Origin: Ralstonia pickettii DTP0602
GTDB taxonomy: Bacteria; Pseudomonadota; Gammaproteobacteria; Burkholderiales; Burkholderiaceae
Direction of reading: 5' to 3'
Assembly (NCBI GenBank): GCA_000471925.1
Contig: CP006667.1
Coordinates: 3,162,001-3,226,000 of the forward strand
DNA length: 64,000 nucleotides
Shown: positions 15,944 to 23,994 of the stretch, piece after piece
How the letters are laid out: every line of letters begins with the position of its first letter
Numbering within the stretch: the stretch's first letter is position 1
Translations under genes and position numbers: made by a program
Notes under the pieces: model-generated
Databases searched by the model: none
Seen by the model: only the letters and a program-made list of their open reading frames with translations
What the model was told of the DNA's origin: nothing

Positions 15944-16675
15944 TTACTGTTCCACGACCCGCGAGGTCAGGCCCACCGCGCGCACGCGCTTGTCGGCGGC
16001 GTCGGCGGCTTCGCGGTCGCTGAAGGGACCGGCACGCAGCAGGATGCGCTCGCCATCGGCCAGCACTTTCTTTTCGACGTAAGCCGGCACCTTGCTCGCC
16101 TTGAGCCTGGCCAGCCAGTTCTTCGCCCGCTCTTCGGAGGAGAAGGCGCCGATCAGGATCAGGTACTTGCCGCTGCCCTGCCTGGCTTCCGCCTTGGCCT
16201 CGGCCTTCTGTGCAGGCTTGTCCGCGGCTGCAGTGGCCGCGGGCTTCTGCGGCGCGCTGACGATTTCCTCGCCGGCATCCAGCGCCGCGGCATCATTGCG
16301 CCCCGCCGGGGCGGGCGGCAGCGGATCGGCCTTGCGCGGCTCCACGCGGGGCTTCTGCGACACGCCGTTGGCTACCTTTACCGAGACATCATCGGACACC
16401 GGCCGCGGCTTGGTCTCGAACACGATGGGCAGCACGATCACGGCAGCCACCACCAGCACCACGGCGCCGATCAGGCGGCGGCGTGCGCGCTGCTTATGCG
16501 GGAATTCAGGGTCGAGCGTATCGTCGGCATATTCCTCGGCCAGGCGGCGCGACGAGGCAATGCCTGCACCCGGGTCGGTGCGCTGGCGCCGCGCACGCTC
16601 TGGTGCCGGGTCGTTGCCCTTGCGGGAAGAAAACAGCGAAAGCAGGCCCATAAATTGGTTCGGTGCGACGGCCAT
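15944..16675 (-). CDS. SPOR-domain membrane protein (DedD-like)
   Basis: A 243-residue protein with a cytosolic N-terminus rich in charged residues, one transmembrane helix at about 66-84 (RLIGAVVLVVAAVIVLPIVF), a low-complexity Pro/Ala/Lys periplasmic linker and a C-terminal SPOR domain at about 165-243 (KYLILIGAFSSEERAKNWLA and LRAGPFSDREAADAA). SPOR domains bind denuded peptidoglycan at the septum, so a DedD-like role in cell division is likely. The folC-SPOR-cvpA-purF order matches folC-dedD-cvpA-purF of E. coli, which supports this call. Confidence 0.9.
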   Translation of the reverse strand: MAVAPNQFMGLLSLFSSRKGNDPAPERARRQRTDPGAGIASSRRLAEEYADDTLDPEFPHKQRARRRLIGAVVLVVAAVIVLPIVFETKPRPVSDDVSVKVANGVSQKPRVEPRKADPLPPAPAGRNDAAALDAGEEIVSAPQKPAATAAADKPAQKAEAKAEARQGSGKYLILIGAFSSEERAKNWLARLKASKVPAYVEKKVLADGERILLRAGPFSDREAADAADKRVRAVGLTSRVVEQ

Positions 16676-16757
16676 GGGGGCCGGTCGTTGCGTTTGCCGC
16701 TCAGGGAGCGCCCATGACCGCCGGGGTTGGTCCTTCAGCGCAGGATGGCCTGGCGCC

Positions 16758-18068
16758 TCAGTTCGCCTGCGTGGCCCGGTAGGCCATCACGCCGGCAACG
16801 GTATAGAACGATCCGAAGACCAGAATTCTATCATTCTCGGTGGCTCGCTCGATGGCGTCGCGGAATGCCGCCTCCGGGCTGGAAAAGCAGGCCGCGGTGG
16901 CGTCCGGTCCGGGGCGGAAACCGCCAGCCTCCAGCTTCGCCAGCACGTCGGCCGCGCTGGCGGCGCGCTCGGTCGGCAGGTCGCACAGGCACCAGTGGTC
17001 CACCTTGTCGGCCACGTGCTGCAGCACCCCGGCGATATCCTTGTCCTGCATCGCGCCGAACACCGCGTAGGTATAGCGGAAGAAGCCCATATTCTCCAGG
17101 TTCTGCCCCAGCGTTGCGGCCGCATGCGGATTGTGCGCCACGTCGAGGATCACCGCGGGCCGTCCTGGCAGCACCTGGAAGCGTCCCGGCAGTTCGACGA
17201 AGGCGAGTCCGTTGCGCACCTCCTGTGCGCTCACCGGCAGGCGCGGGCGCATGGCCTGCAGCGCCGCTAGCGCCGCGGCGGCATTCAACAGCTGGTTGGC
17301 GCCGCGCAGCGCCGGGTAGCCCAGCCCGTTGAGCTTGCGGTCGCCGCCGCTCCAGTCCCATTGCTGGCGCTCCTGGCCCTTGGCGGCCTGGAAATGGAAA
17401 TCGCGGCCCATCAGCCACAGCTCGGCGCCGATGGCCTCGGCGTGCGCCACCAGCGACTTGGGCGGCATCGGATCGCCGCAGATCGCCGGCACGCCCGGGC
17501 GGAAGATGCCGGCCTTCTCGAAGCCGATTTCCTCGCGGGTATTGCCCAGGTACTGGGTGTGGTCGATATCGACGCTGGTGATGATCGCGCAGTCAGTGTC
17601 GATCACATTGACCGCATCAAGCCGCCCGCCCAGTCCCACTTCCAGGATGATCGCGTCCAGCCCGGCCGCGGCGAAGGCGTGGATGATCGCCAGCGTGGTG
17701 AACTCGAAGTACGTCAGGCTGATGGGATCGGCAAAGCTGTTGCGCGCGCGCTCGACCGCCTCGAAATGCGGCAGCAGCTGCGCATCGGTGGTCATTTCGC
17801 CGTTGATGCGCGCGCGCTCATTGAACGAGATCAGGTGCGGCGAGGTATGGCAGCCGACCTTGTAGCCGGCCTCCAGCAGGATGCGTTCGAGCATCGCGCA
17901 GGTGGAACCCTTGCCGTTGGTGCCGCCCACGGTGAACACCACCGCGTCGATGCGCAGCCCGAGGGCCTCTTTCACGCGCGTGATGCGCGTCAGGCCCATG
18001 TCGATACCCACGGGATGGGCGGTTTCGAGATGGGCGAGCCATTCGGGGAGCGTGTGGAAGACAGGCAT
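16758..18068 (-). CDS. folC: Bifunctional folylpolyglutamate synthase/dihydrofolate synthase
   Basis: A 436-residue Mur-ligase-family enzyme that adds glutamate to dihydropteroate or tetrahydrofolate using ATP. The P-loop GGTNGKGSTCAML is at 48-60, followed by the family segments HTSPHLISFNERARING and FEFTTLAIIHAFAAAGLD (central ATPase domain), and DVAHNPHAA in the C-terminal domain. Located between accD and the SPOR-domain gene, as in E. coli and other proteobacteria. Confidence 0.95.
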   Translation of the reverse strand: MPVFHTLPEWLAHLETAHPVGIDMGLTRITRVKEALGLRIDAVVFTVGGTNGKGSTCAMLERILLEAGYKVGCHTSPHLISFNERARINGEMTTDAQLLPHFEAVERARNSFADPISLTYFEFTTLAIIHAFAAAGLDAIILEVGLGGRLDAVNVIDTDCAIITSVDIDHTQYLGNTREEIGFEKAGIFRPGVPAICGDPMPPKSLVAHAEAIGAELWLMGRDFHFQAAKGQERQQWDWSGGDRKLNGLGYPALRGANQLLNAAAALAALQAMRPRLPVSAQEVRNGLAFVELPGRFQVLPGRPAVILDVAHNPHAAATLGQNLENMGFFRYTYAVFGAMQDKDIAGVLQHVADKVDHWCLCDLPTERAASAADVLAKLEAGGFRPGPDATAACFSSPEAAFRDAIERATENDRILVFGSFYTVAGVMAYRATQAN

Positions 18069-18229
18069 GTACGGGGTGCGAGGAAAGCTATTGCTACCAG
18101 ATTCGGCCAGGGGCCCGCAAAGTCAAGGGCAGGTACGGCGCCGACAGGAAAAACGGGCCAACAAGGCGGCCAAGAAATGCGAAAGGCGCGTCAACCACCC
18201 GCGCCCTCCTTGCTGCCATGCAGGTGGCG

Positions 18230-19102
18230 TTATGCCACCGCGTCGGCGGGCTGCTTCTGCAGCAGCGCCAGCAGCTGCGCCAGTTCCGCACGCAGCTTGC
18301 GGCGGTCGACGATCATGTCGATGGCGCCCTTCTGAATCAGGAACTCCGAGCGCTGGAAGCCTTCGGGCAGCTTCTCGCGCACAGTCTGTTCGATCACGCG
18401 CGGCCCGGCAAAGCCGATCAGCGCCTTGGGCTCGGCGATCACCACATCGCCCAGGAAGGCGAAGCTGGCCGACACGCCACCCATGGTCGGGTCGGTCAGC
18501 ACGCTGATGAACGGCAGCTTGGCCGCGCTCAGCTGGTTCAGCATGGCGGTGGTCTTGGCCATCTGCAGCAGCGACAGCAGGCTTTCCTGCATGCGCGCGC
18601 CGCCGGTGGCGGTAAAGCAGATAAACGGCACCTTCTGCTCCAGCGCGGCCTGCGCGCCGCGCACGAAGCGCTCGCCCACCACGGAGCCCATCGAACCACC
18701 CATGAACTCGAACTCGAAGCAGCTCACCACCACCGGGATGGTGTGGATGGCACCGCCCATCACCACCATGGCGTCGGTCTCGCCGGTCTCGTCCATGGCC
18801 GCCTTGATGCGGTCCGGGTACTTCTTGGAGTCCTTGAACTTGAGGGCGTCGACCGGCACGATCTCCTGGCCGATCTCATAGCGGCCTTCGGCGTCCAGCA
18901 GTGCGTCCAGGCGTGCACGCGCGTTGATGCGCATGTGGTGGTCGCATTTCGGGCAGACGTGCAGGTTGGCCTCGACGTCGGTCCGGTACAGGGTGGACTC
19001 GCACGACGGGCACTTGACCCACAACCCCTCCGGGATGCCCTTGCGGGTACGGGGGTCGGTCTGTTGAATCTTGGGAGGCAGGAGTTTATCCAACCAGCTC
19101 AT
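18230..19102 (-). CDS. accD: Acetyl-CoA carboxylase carboxyltransferase subunit beta
   Basis: A 290-residue protein from ATG 19102 with AAGGAG upstream. The N-terminal zinc finger has Cys31, Cys34, Cys50 and Cys53 (CPSC...CPKC). The crotonase-like carboxyltransferase domain follows ([40 protein letters not shown]). With AccA it transfers carboxyl from biotin to acetyl-CoA, giving malonyl-CoA for fatty acid synthesis. It lies 180 bases after trpA; the trpA-accD-folC order is common in Betaproteobacteria. Confidence 0.97.
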   Translation of the reverse strand: MSWLDKLLPPKIQQTDPRTRKGIPEGLWVKCPSCESTLYRTDVEANLHVCPKCDHHMRINARARLDALLDAEGRYEIGQEIVPVDALKFKDSKKYPDRIKAAMDETGETDAMVVMGGAIHTIPVVVSCFEFEFMGGSMGSVVGERFVRGAQAALEQKVPFICFTATGGARMQESLLSLLQMAKTTAMLNQLSAAKLPFISVLTDPTMGGVSASFAFLGDVVIAEPKALIGFAGPRVIEQTVREKLPEGFQRSEFLIQKGAIDMIVDRRKLRAELAQLLALLQKQPADAVA

Positions 19103-19282
19103 GAAAGCTCCTTTCGGATAGCTGCAGTCCGCCGGCAAACCCCTTTACGGGACGCATCTCGGCAGATGGCAGGGAATCAACCCGCGAATTTACCACGCCG
19201 GCCCGGTGACCTCTAAGCGGAACACGCCGATTGCGGACGGCGAATCACTTCTCAGCAGCCCTCGGGCCGGGATTACAACACT

Positions 19283-20080
19283 TCAGCTGTCCAGCGCCTG
19301 GCGGATCTCGGCGATAAACGCCTGCAGCGTTGCCACCGCCTGCTCGCGCGGCGTGTCTTCCAGCAACTGCACCAGGCGGCTGCCAATCACCACGGCATCG
19401 GCCACACTGCCGATCGCGCGCGCAGTCTGCGCGTCGCGGATGCCGAAGCCTACACCGACTGGCAGGTTGGCGTGCTGCTTGATCAGCGGCAGGCGCGCCG
19501 CCACGCTGTCCAGGTCGATCGCGGCCGAGCCGGTCACGCCCCTGAGCGACACGTAGTAAAGATAGCCGCTGGCCACGCGGGCCACCGCTTCGATGCGCGC
19601 GTCGGTCGAAGTCGGCGCCAGCAGGAAGATCGGATCCATGCCGTTGTCGCGCATCAGCCTGGCGAACGATTCACACTCCTCGGGCGGATAGTCGACCACC
19701 AGCACGCCGTCCACGCCGGCCTCGCGCGCGGCCGCGGCAAAGGCCTGCTCGCCCATGCGCTCGATCGGGTTGGCGTAGCCCATCAGCACCACCGGGGTGT
19801 CGGCGTTGGTCTGGCGGAATTCGCGCACCCATTGCAGCACCTGCCTCAGCGACACGCCCTGCGCCAGCGCGCGCTCCGAGGCGCGCTGGATCACCGGGCC
19901 GTCGGCCATCGGGTCGGAGAACGGCACACCCAGCTCGATCACGTCGGCGCCGCCGGCCACCAGCGCATGCATCAGCGCCACGGTCAGGCCGGGCTCGGGA
20001 TCGCCGGCGGTGATAAACGGAATCAGGCCCTTCTTCTGCTGCGCGGCCAGCGCCGCGAACGTCTTCTGGATACGGGACAT
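19283..20080 (-). CDS. trpA: Tryptophan synthase alpha chain
   Basis: A 265-residue TIM-barrel protein that cleaves indole-3-glycerol phosphate to indole and G3P. The catalytic Glu49 ([13 protein letters not shown]) and Asp60 (PMAD) fall at the classical positions, and the signature [15 protein letters not shown] is present. It starts one base after the stop of the DNA methyltransferase gene, which itself overlaps trpB, so all three are translationally coupled. Confidence 0.97.
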   Translation of the reverse strand: MSRIQKTFAALAAQQKKGLIPFITAGDPEPGLTVALMHALVAGGADVIELGVPFSDPMADGPVIQRASERALAQGVSLRQVLQWVREFRQTNADTPVVLMGYANPIERMGEQAFAAAAREAGVDGVLVVDYPPEECESFARLMRDNGMDPIFLLAPTSTDARIEAVARVASGYLYYVSLRGVTGSAAIDLDSVAARLPLIKQHANLPVGVGFGIRDAQTARAIGSVADAVVIGSRLVQLLEDTPREQAVATLQAFIAEIRQALDS

Positions 20081-20081
20081 A

Positions 20082-20993
20082 TCAGGGAATCAGGTGAGGC
20101 CGCGACGCCGGCGAGGCATCGTCGTTGGCGGCGGCCAGGGTTGGGGTGGCGTCGGGCTCGATGGCCGGCATCGCTAGCGCGGCGGCTGACACGCGTTCGC
20201 ACGCCACCTGCACGTATTCCGGGTTGATCTCGTAGCCGACAAAGCGCCGGCCGTGGCGCAGGCAGGCCACCGCGGTGGTGCCGCTGCCGGCGAACGGGTC
20301 CAGCACCAGGCCGCCCGGCGGGCAGCTCGACAGCACCATGCGCTCGACGATCTCCAGCGGCTTCTGCGTCGGGTGGTTGGCACGCTCCGGATCCTGGCGG
20401 TGGATGCGCGAGATGCTCCACAGGTCCTTCGGGTTGTAGCCCACCTCCAGCCACTTCTTGCCCTCGAAACGCGGGCGGCTGCGCGCCTTCTTGGTCTCGG
20501 GGTCGTAGGGAATGCGGACCGGGTCGAGATCGAAGTAGTAGTCGCGCGCGCGGGCGAAGAAGCCGATGTTGTCGTGCACCGACGAGAACTTGCGCGTGGT
20601 GCCGCCCATGCTGGGCACGCGGCGGTCCCAGATGATCTCGTTGATCATCGTCAGGCGCCGCTTGAGCATCACGAACAGCTCCGGCGAATACTGCCAGGTG
20701 CAGAACAGGTAGAGCGTGCCCTTGGGCGCGAGCTTGGGCACGACCGCGTCCATCCAGCGCTCGGACCAGTCCAGGTAGGCCTGGCCCGACAACAGGTCGG
20801 AGTCGTTGCCGTAGTCCTTGCCCAGCCCGTAGGGCGGGTCGGCGACGATCAGGTCGACCGAGCCGTCCGGCAGTCGGGCAATGCCCTCGAACATGTCTTC
20901 CTGGAACAGCTGCAGCGGCGGCGCTTCGGGATGCGCAGGCAGGGCATCCGCCCCGCCCACGGCCAGTCCGGCGGTATGAGGCAGCGCGCGCAT
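20082..20993 (-). CDS. Orphan DNA (amino)methyltransferase inside the trp operon
   Basis: A 303-residue S-adenosylmethionine-dependent DNA methyltransferase. The catalytic motif IV DPPY is at 52-55 and the AdoMet motif [10 protein letters not shown] at 232-240. Motif IV before motif I places it in the beta class of N6-adenine/N4-cytosine enzymes. Conserved HPTQKP is at 207-212. No restriction endonuclease gene is adjacent, so it looks like a regulatory or epigenetic solitary enzyme. Its ATG overlaps the trpB stop (TGATG) and its stop is one base from trpA, so it is coupled to Trp synthesis genes. From memory, a methyltransferase at this locus in Burkholderia and Ralstonia is linked to GTWWAC; not verified here. 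Confidence 0.93.
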   Translation of the reverse strand: MRALPHTAGLAVGGADALPAHPEAPPLQLFQEDMFEGIARLPDGSVDLIVADPPYGLGKDYGNDSDLLSGQAYLDWSERWMDAVVPKLAPKGTLYLFCTWQYSPELFVMLKRRLTMINEIIWDRRVPSMGGTTRKFSSVHDNIGFFARARDYYFDLDPVRIPYDPETKKARSRPRFEGKKWLEVGYNPKDLWSISRIHRQDPERANHPTQKPLEIVERMVLSSCPPGGLVLDPFAGSGTTAVACLRHGRRFVGYEINPEYVQVACERVSAAALAMPAIEPDATPTLAAANDDASPASRPHLIP

Positions 20994-22186
20994 CAGAGCT
21001 TGAGCCCCGCGCGTTCGGCCACGGTGTGCATGTCCTTGTCGCCGCGGCCGGACAGGTTCACCAGCAGCAGCTTGTCCTTGGGCAGCGTGGGCGCCAGCTT
21101 GCAGGCATAGGCGATGGCGTGACTGGATTCCAATGCCGGGATGATGCCCTCGATGCGACAGCAGTCGTGGAAGGCCTTGAGTGCTTCCTCATCTGTGATC
21201 GGCACGTACTGCGCACGGCCGCTGTCCTTGAGCCAGGCGTGCTCGGGACCGACGCCGGGGTAGTCCAGGCCGGCCGACACCGAATGCGTCTCGATGATCT
21301 GGCCGTTGGCGTCCTGCAGCAGGTAGGTGCGGTTGCCGTGCAGCACACCAGGCGTGCCGCCGATCAGCGCGGCGGCGTGGCGGCCGGTGTCCAGGCCGTC
21401 GCCGGCGGCTTCGACGCCGATCAGCTGCACGTCCTGGTGCTCGATATAGGGGTAGAAGATGCCCATCGCATTGGAGCCGCCGCCGACGCAGGCGATCACG
21501 GCATCCGGCTGGCGCCCCGTCATCTCCGGCATCTGCACCTTGGCCTCCTCGCCGATCACGCACTGGAAGTCGCGCACCATCATCGGGTACGGGTGCGGAC
21601 CGGCCACGGTGCCGATGATGTAGAAGGTGGTCTCGACGTTCGTGACCCAGTCGCGCATGGCCTCGTTGAGCGCGTCCTTGAGCGTGCGCGAGCCGCTTTC
21701 CACCGGCACCACGGTCGCGCCCAGCAGCTTCATGCGGTAGACGTTGGCGGCCTGGCGGCGCACGTCCTCGGCGCCCATGTAGACCACGCACTCCATGCCG
21801 AAGCGCGCGGCGATGGTGGCAGTGGCCACGCCATGCTGCCCTGCCCCGGTCTCGGCGATCACGCGCGGCTTGCCCATGCGCTTGGCCAGCAGCGCCTGGC
21901 CGATGACGTTGTTGATCTTGTGCGCGCCGGTGTGGTTCAGGTCTTCGCGCTTGAAGTAGATCTGCGCGCCGCCGAGCGTTTCGCTCCAGCGCTGCGCGTG
22001 GTAGATCGGCGACGGGCGGCCGACGAAATGCTTCAGCTCACGGCGGAATTCGGCATCGAACTCGGGGTCCTTCTGGTAGTGCGCATAGGCTTCACGCAGC
22101 TCATCCAGCGCGTGGACCAGCGTCTCGGAAACGAAGGTGCCGCCATAGGGGCCGAAATGGCCACGGGAATCGGGCAGGTCGTACAT
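20993..22186 (-). CDS. trpB: Tryptophan synthase beta chain
   Basis: A 397-residue PLP enzyme condensing indole and serine to tryptophan. The PLP lysine is Lys90 in the signature [11 protein letters not shown], the phosphate-binding loop is [10 protein letters not shown], and the C-terminus [13 protein letters not shown] is typical. The stop overlaps the methyltransferase start by one base (TGATG). It follows trpF with a 125-base gap. Confidence 0.98.
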   Translation of the reverse strand: MYDLPDSRGHFGPYGGTFVSETLVHALDELREAYAHYQKDPEFDAEFRRELKHFVGRPSPIYHAQRWSETLGGAQIYFKREDLNHTGAHKINNVIGQALLAKRMGKPRVIAETGAGQHGVATATIAARFGMECVVYMGAEDVRRQAANVYRMKLLGATVVPVESGSRTLKDALNEAMRDWVTNVETTFYIIGTVAGPHPYPMMVRDFQCVIGEEAKVQMPEMTGRQPDAVIACVGGGSNAMGIFYPYIEHQDVQLIGVEAAGDGLDTGRHAAALIGGTPGVLHGNRTYLLQDANGQIIETHSVSAGLDYPGVGPEHAWLKDSGRAQYVPITDEEALKAFHDCCRIEGIIPALESSHAIAYACKLAPTLPKDKLLLVNLSGRGDKDMHTVAERAGLKL

Positions 22187-22311
22187 GTCTAGGCTCTTCG
22201 GAACAGCGGTCTTGCCTCATATGGCAAGGACGCTTGGTTGACTGCGATGCGCGGTGCCCGCACAGGCGGTAGGAAGTGGGGTCGGGAGGCGGGATACGAC
22301 CCGGGCCCGAT

Positions 22312-23040
22312 TCATCCTGCCTCGGCACTGCGGACAGCACGCACGAACGCGGCGATGCGGGCGTGGTCCTTCACGCCCTTGGCGGCCTCTACCCCGCTGC
22401 TGACATCCACAGCGTAAGGCCGCACGTGTTCAATCGCGCCAGCGACGTTTTGCGCGTTCAACCCACCACTCAAAACGATGCGAGGAGCGCCGCTTGCGTT
22501 CGGGTTGCCGGCCGGAGCAGTTACCGGAGGAGTGGGCGGAAGCCATGCCGGAGGAATCAGGGTCCAGTCGAAGACGTGGCCGCCACCGCCGTAGCCTTCG
22601 ACGAAGGCATCGAGCAGCAAGGCAGCGGCATCACGGTATTGATCGGCGAATTCTACCAAATCGAGCCCCTGGCGCACACGGGCGGCGCGCAGGAATGGCA
22701 GGCGGCAGCGCTGCGAGGCCTGGGTGCAGAACTGCGGGGTCTCGTCGCCATGCAGCTGCAGCAGCGTCAGCGGCACGCGCTCGGCCACGTGGGCGATGTC
22801 TTCCAGGTCGGCGTTGACGAACAGGCCGGTTACCGCGACGAACGGGCCGGCGGCTTCTGCCAGCGCCGCGGCACGGGCCACGTCGACGTAGCGCGGGCTC
22901 TTCGGGTAGAACACCAGGCCGATCGCATCGGCGCCTGCATCCACGGCGGCGCGCACGTCGTCTTCGCGGGTCAAACCGCAGATCTTGATGCGGGTGCGGG
23001 CCGGCTGCATGTGCACGGCAGTGCCCTCAGGCTGCGTCAT
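22312..23040 (-). CDS. trpF: Phosphoribosylanthranilate isomerase
   Basis: A 242-residue TIM barrel performing the Amadori rearrangement of phosphoribosylanthranilate. The catalytic Cys is in [13 protein letters not shown] (about 21) and the acidic residue in the phosphate-binding end segment VDVSSGVE. The start at ATG 23040 is preferred because GGAG lies six bases upstream; it overlaps the truA stop by 14 bases, which implies translational coupling. A Pro-rich insertion (about residues 170-190, [16 protein letters not shown]) interrupts the barrel compared with the usual 200-220-residue family length. Confidence 0.95.
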   Translation of the reverse strand: MTQPEGTAVHMQPARTRIKICGLTREDDVRAAVDAGADAIGLVFYPKSPRYVDVARAAALAEAAGPFVAVTGLFVNADLEDIAHVAERVPLTLLQLHGDETPQFCTQASQRCRLPFLRAARVRQGLDLVEFADQYRDAAALLLDAFVEGYGGGGHVFDWTLIPPAWLPPTPPVTAPAGNPNASGAPRIVLSGGLNAQNVAGAIEHVRPYAVDVSSGVEAAKGVKDHARIAAFVRAVRSAEAG

Positions 23041-23845
23041 CGAAGACTCCATGGAACAGGCTCGCGGCCGTGTCGGCCGCGGGGATCTGGTAAGCATCAG
23101 GATACTTGACGTCGACCAGGTAGAGGCCATCGGGCATGAAGGTCGGCGCGGCCAGCTTGCGGTCGCGTCCGGCCAGCACCTGCGCCAGCCACTCCGGCGG
23201 GTAGCGCTTGCGTCCCACCGCCACCAGGCAGCCCATCAGGTTGCGCACCATATGGTGCAGGAAGGCGCTGGCGCGAAAGCGCAGGAACACCCAGTTGGCG
23301 TCGTTCTTGATGGTGACGTCATACATGGTCTTGACCGGCGACTTGGCCTGGCATTCGGCAGCGCGGAAGGCCGAGAAATCGTGCTCGCCGACCAGGCAGG
23401 CGGCGGCCTCGCGCATGGCATCGACATCGAGCCGCTGGCCCGGCGGCAGCATCTGGTAGCCCGCGCGGCCGTGCACCAGCGGCACGCGGTGCGGGCCGGT
23501 GTAGAGCGCGTAGTAGTACATGCGCTCGAACGCAAGGAAGCGGGCGTGGAAGCCCTCGTCGACCGGGCGCGCCCACTGCAGCGCGATCGACGACGGCAGG
23601 AAGGCGTTGACGCCGCGCACCCAGGAGAAGGGCTCGCGCTCGAGCGTGGTGTCCAGGTGGATGACCTGGCCCAGCGCATGCACGCCGGTATCGGTACGCC
23701 CCGCCACGGTGGTCAGCAGGCGTACGCCGGCAAAGCGCTCGATGGCGACTTCCAGGTGGTCCTGCACGGTGTTGCGGTGCGGCTGCGACTGCCAGCCGGA
23801 AAAGGCGGCGCCGTCGTAGTGCAGGCCGATTGCGATGCGGTTCAT
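23027..23845 (-). CDS. truA: tRNA pseudouridine(38-40) synthase
   Basis: A 272-residue pseudouridine synthase of the TruA family that modifies the anticodon stem-loop. The catalytic Asp52 is in [13 protein letters not shown]. Other family segments are [15 protein letters not shown] at the N-terminus and [22 protein letters not shown]. It is 149 bases behind fimV, with a terminator between, and overlaps trpF by 14 bases; this fimV-truA-trpF order is common in Burkholderiaceae. Confidence 0.97.
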   Translation of the reverse strand: MNRIAIGLHYDGAAFSGWQSQPHRNTVQDHLEVAIERFAGVRLLTTVAGRTDTGVHALGQVIHLDTTLEREPFSWVRGVNAFLPSSIALQWARPVDEGFHARFLAFERMYYYALYTGPHRVPLVHGRAGYQMLPPGQRLDVDAMREAAACLVGEHDFSAFRAAECQAKSPVKTMYDVTIKNDANWVFLRFRASAFLHHMVRNLMGCLVAVGRKRYPPEWLAQVLAGRDRKLAAPTFMPDGLYLVDVKYPDAYQIPAADTAASLFHGVFDDAA

Positions 23846-23916
23846 GTCAGGGGGTCAGGCAAGGCGGCGGGGTGCGGTCACGGGTGAAATTCGCGCACGG
23901 CCCGCCAGAAAAGCAA

Positions 23917-23945
23917 ATGCGCCGGAAGGGACGCTTCCGGCGCAT
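23917..23945 (-). terminator. Terminator after fimV
   Basis: Perfect 12-base arms ATGCGCCGGAAG / CTTCCGGCGCAT (23917-23928 and 23934-23945). On the minus strand the stem is followed by TTGCTTTTC. It lies 50 bases after the fimV stop. Confidence 0.75.
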
Positions 23946-23994
23946 CGCTTCGTGCCGCGGCAGCGCGTGCCGCGGCCGGACCGTCAATGATAGC

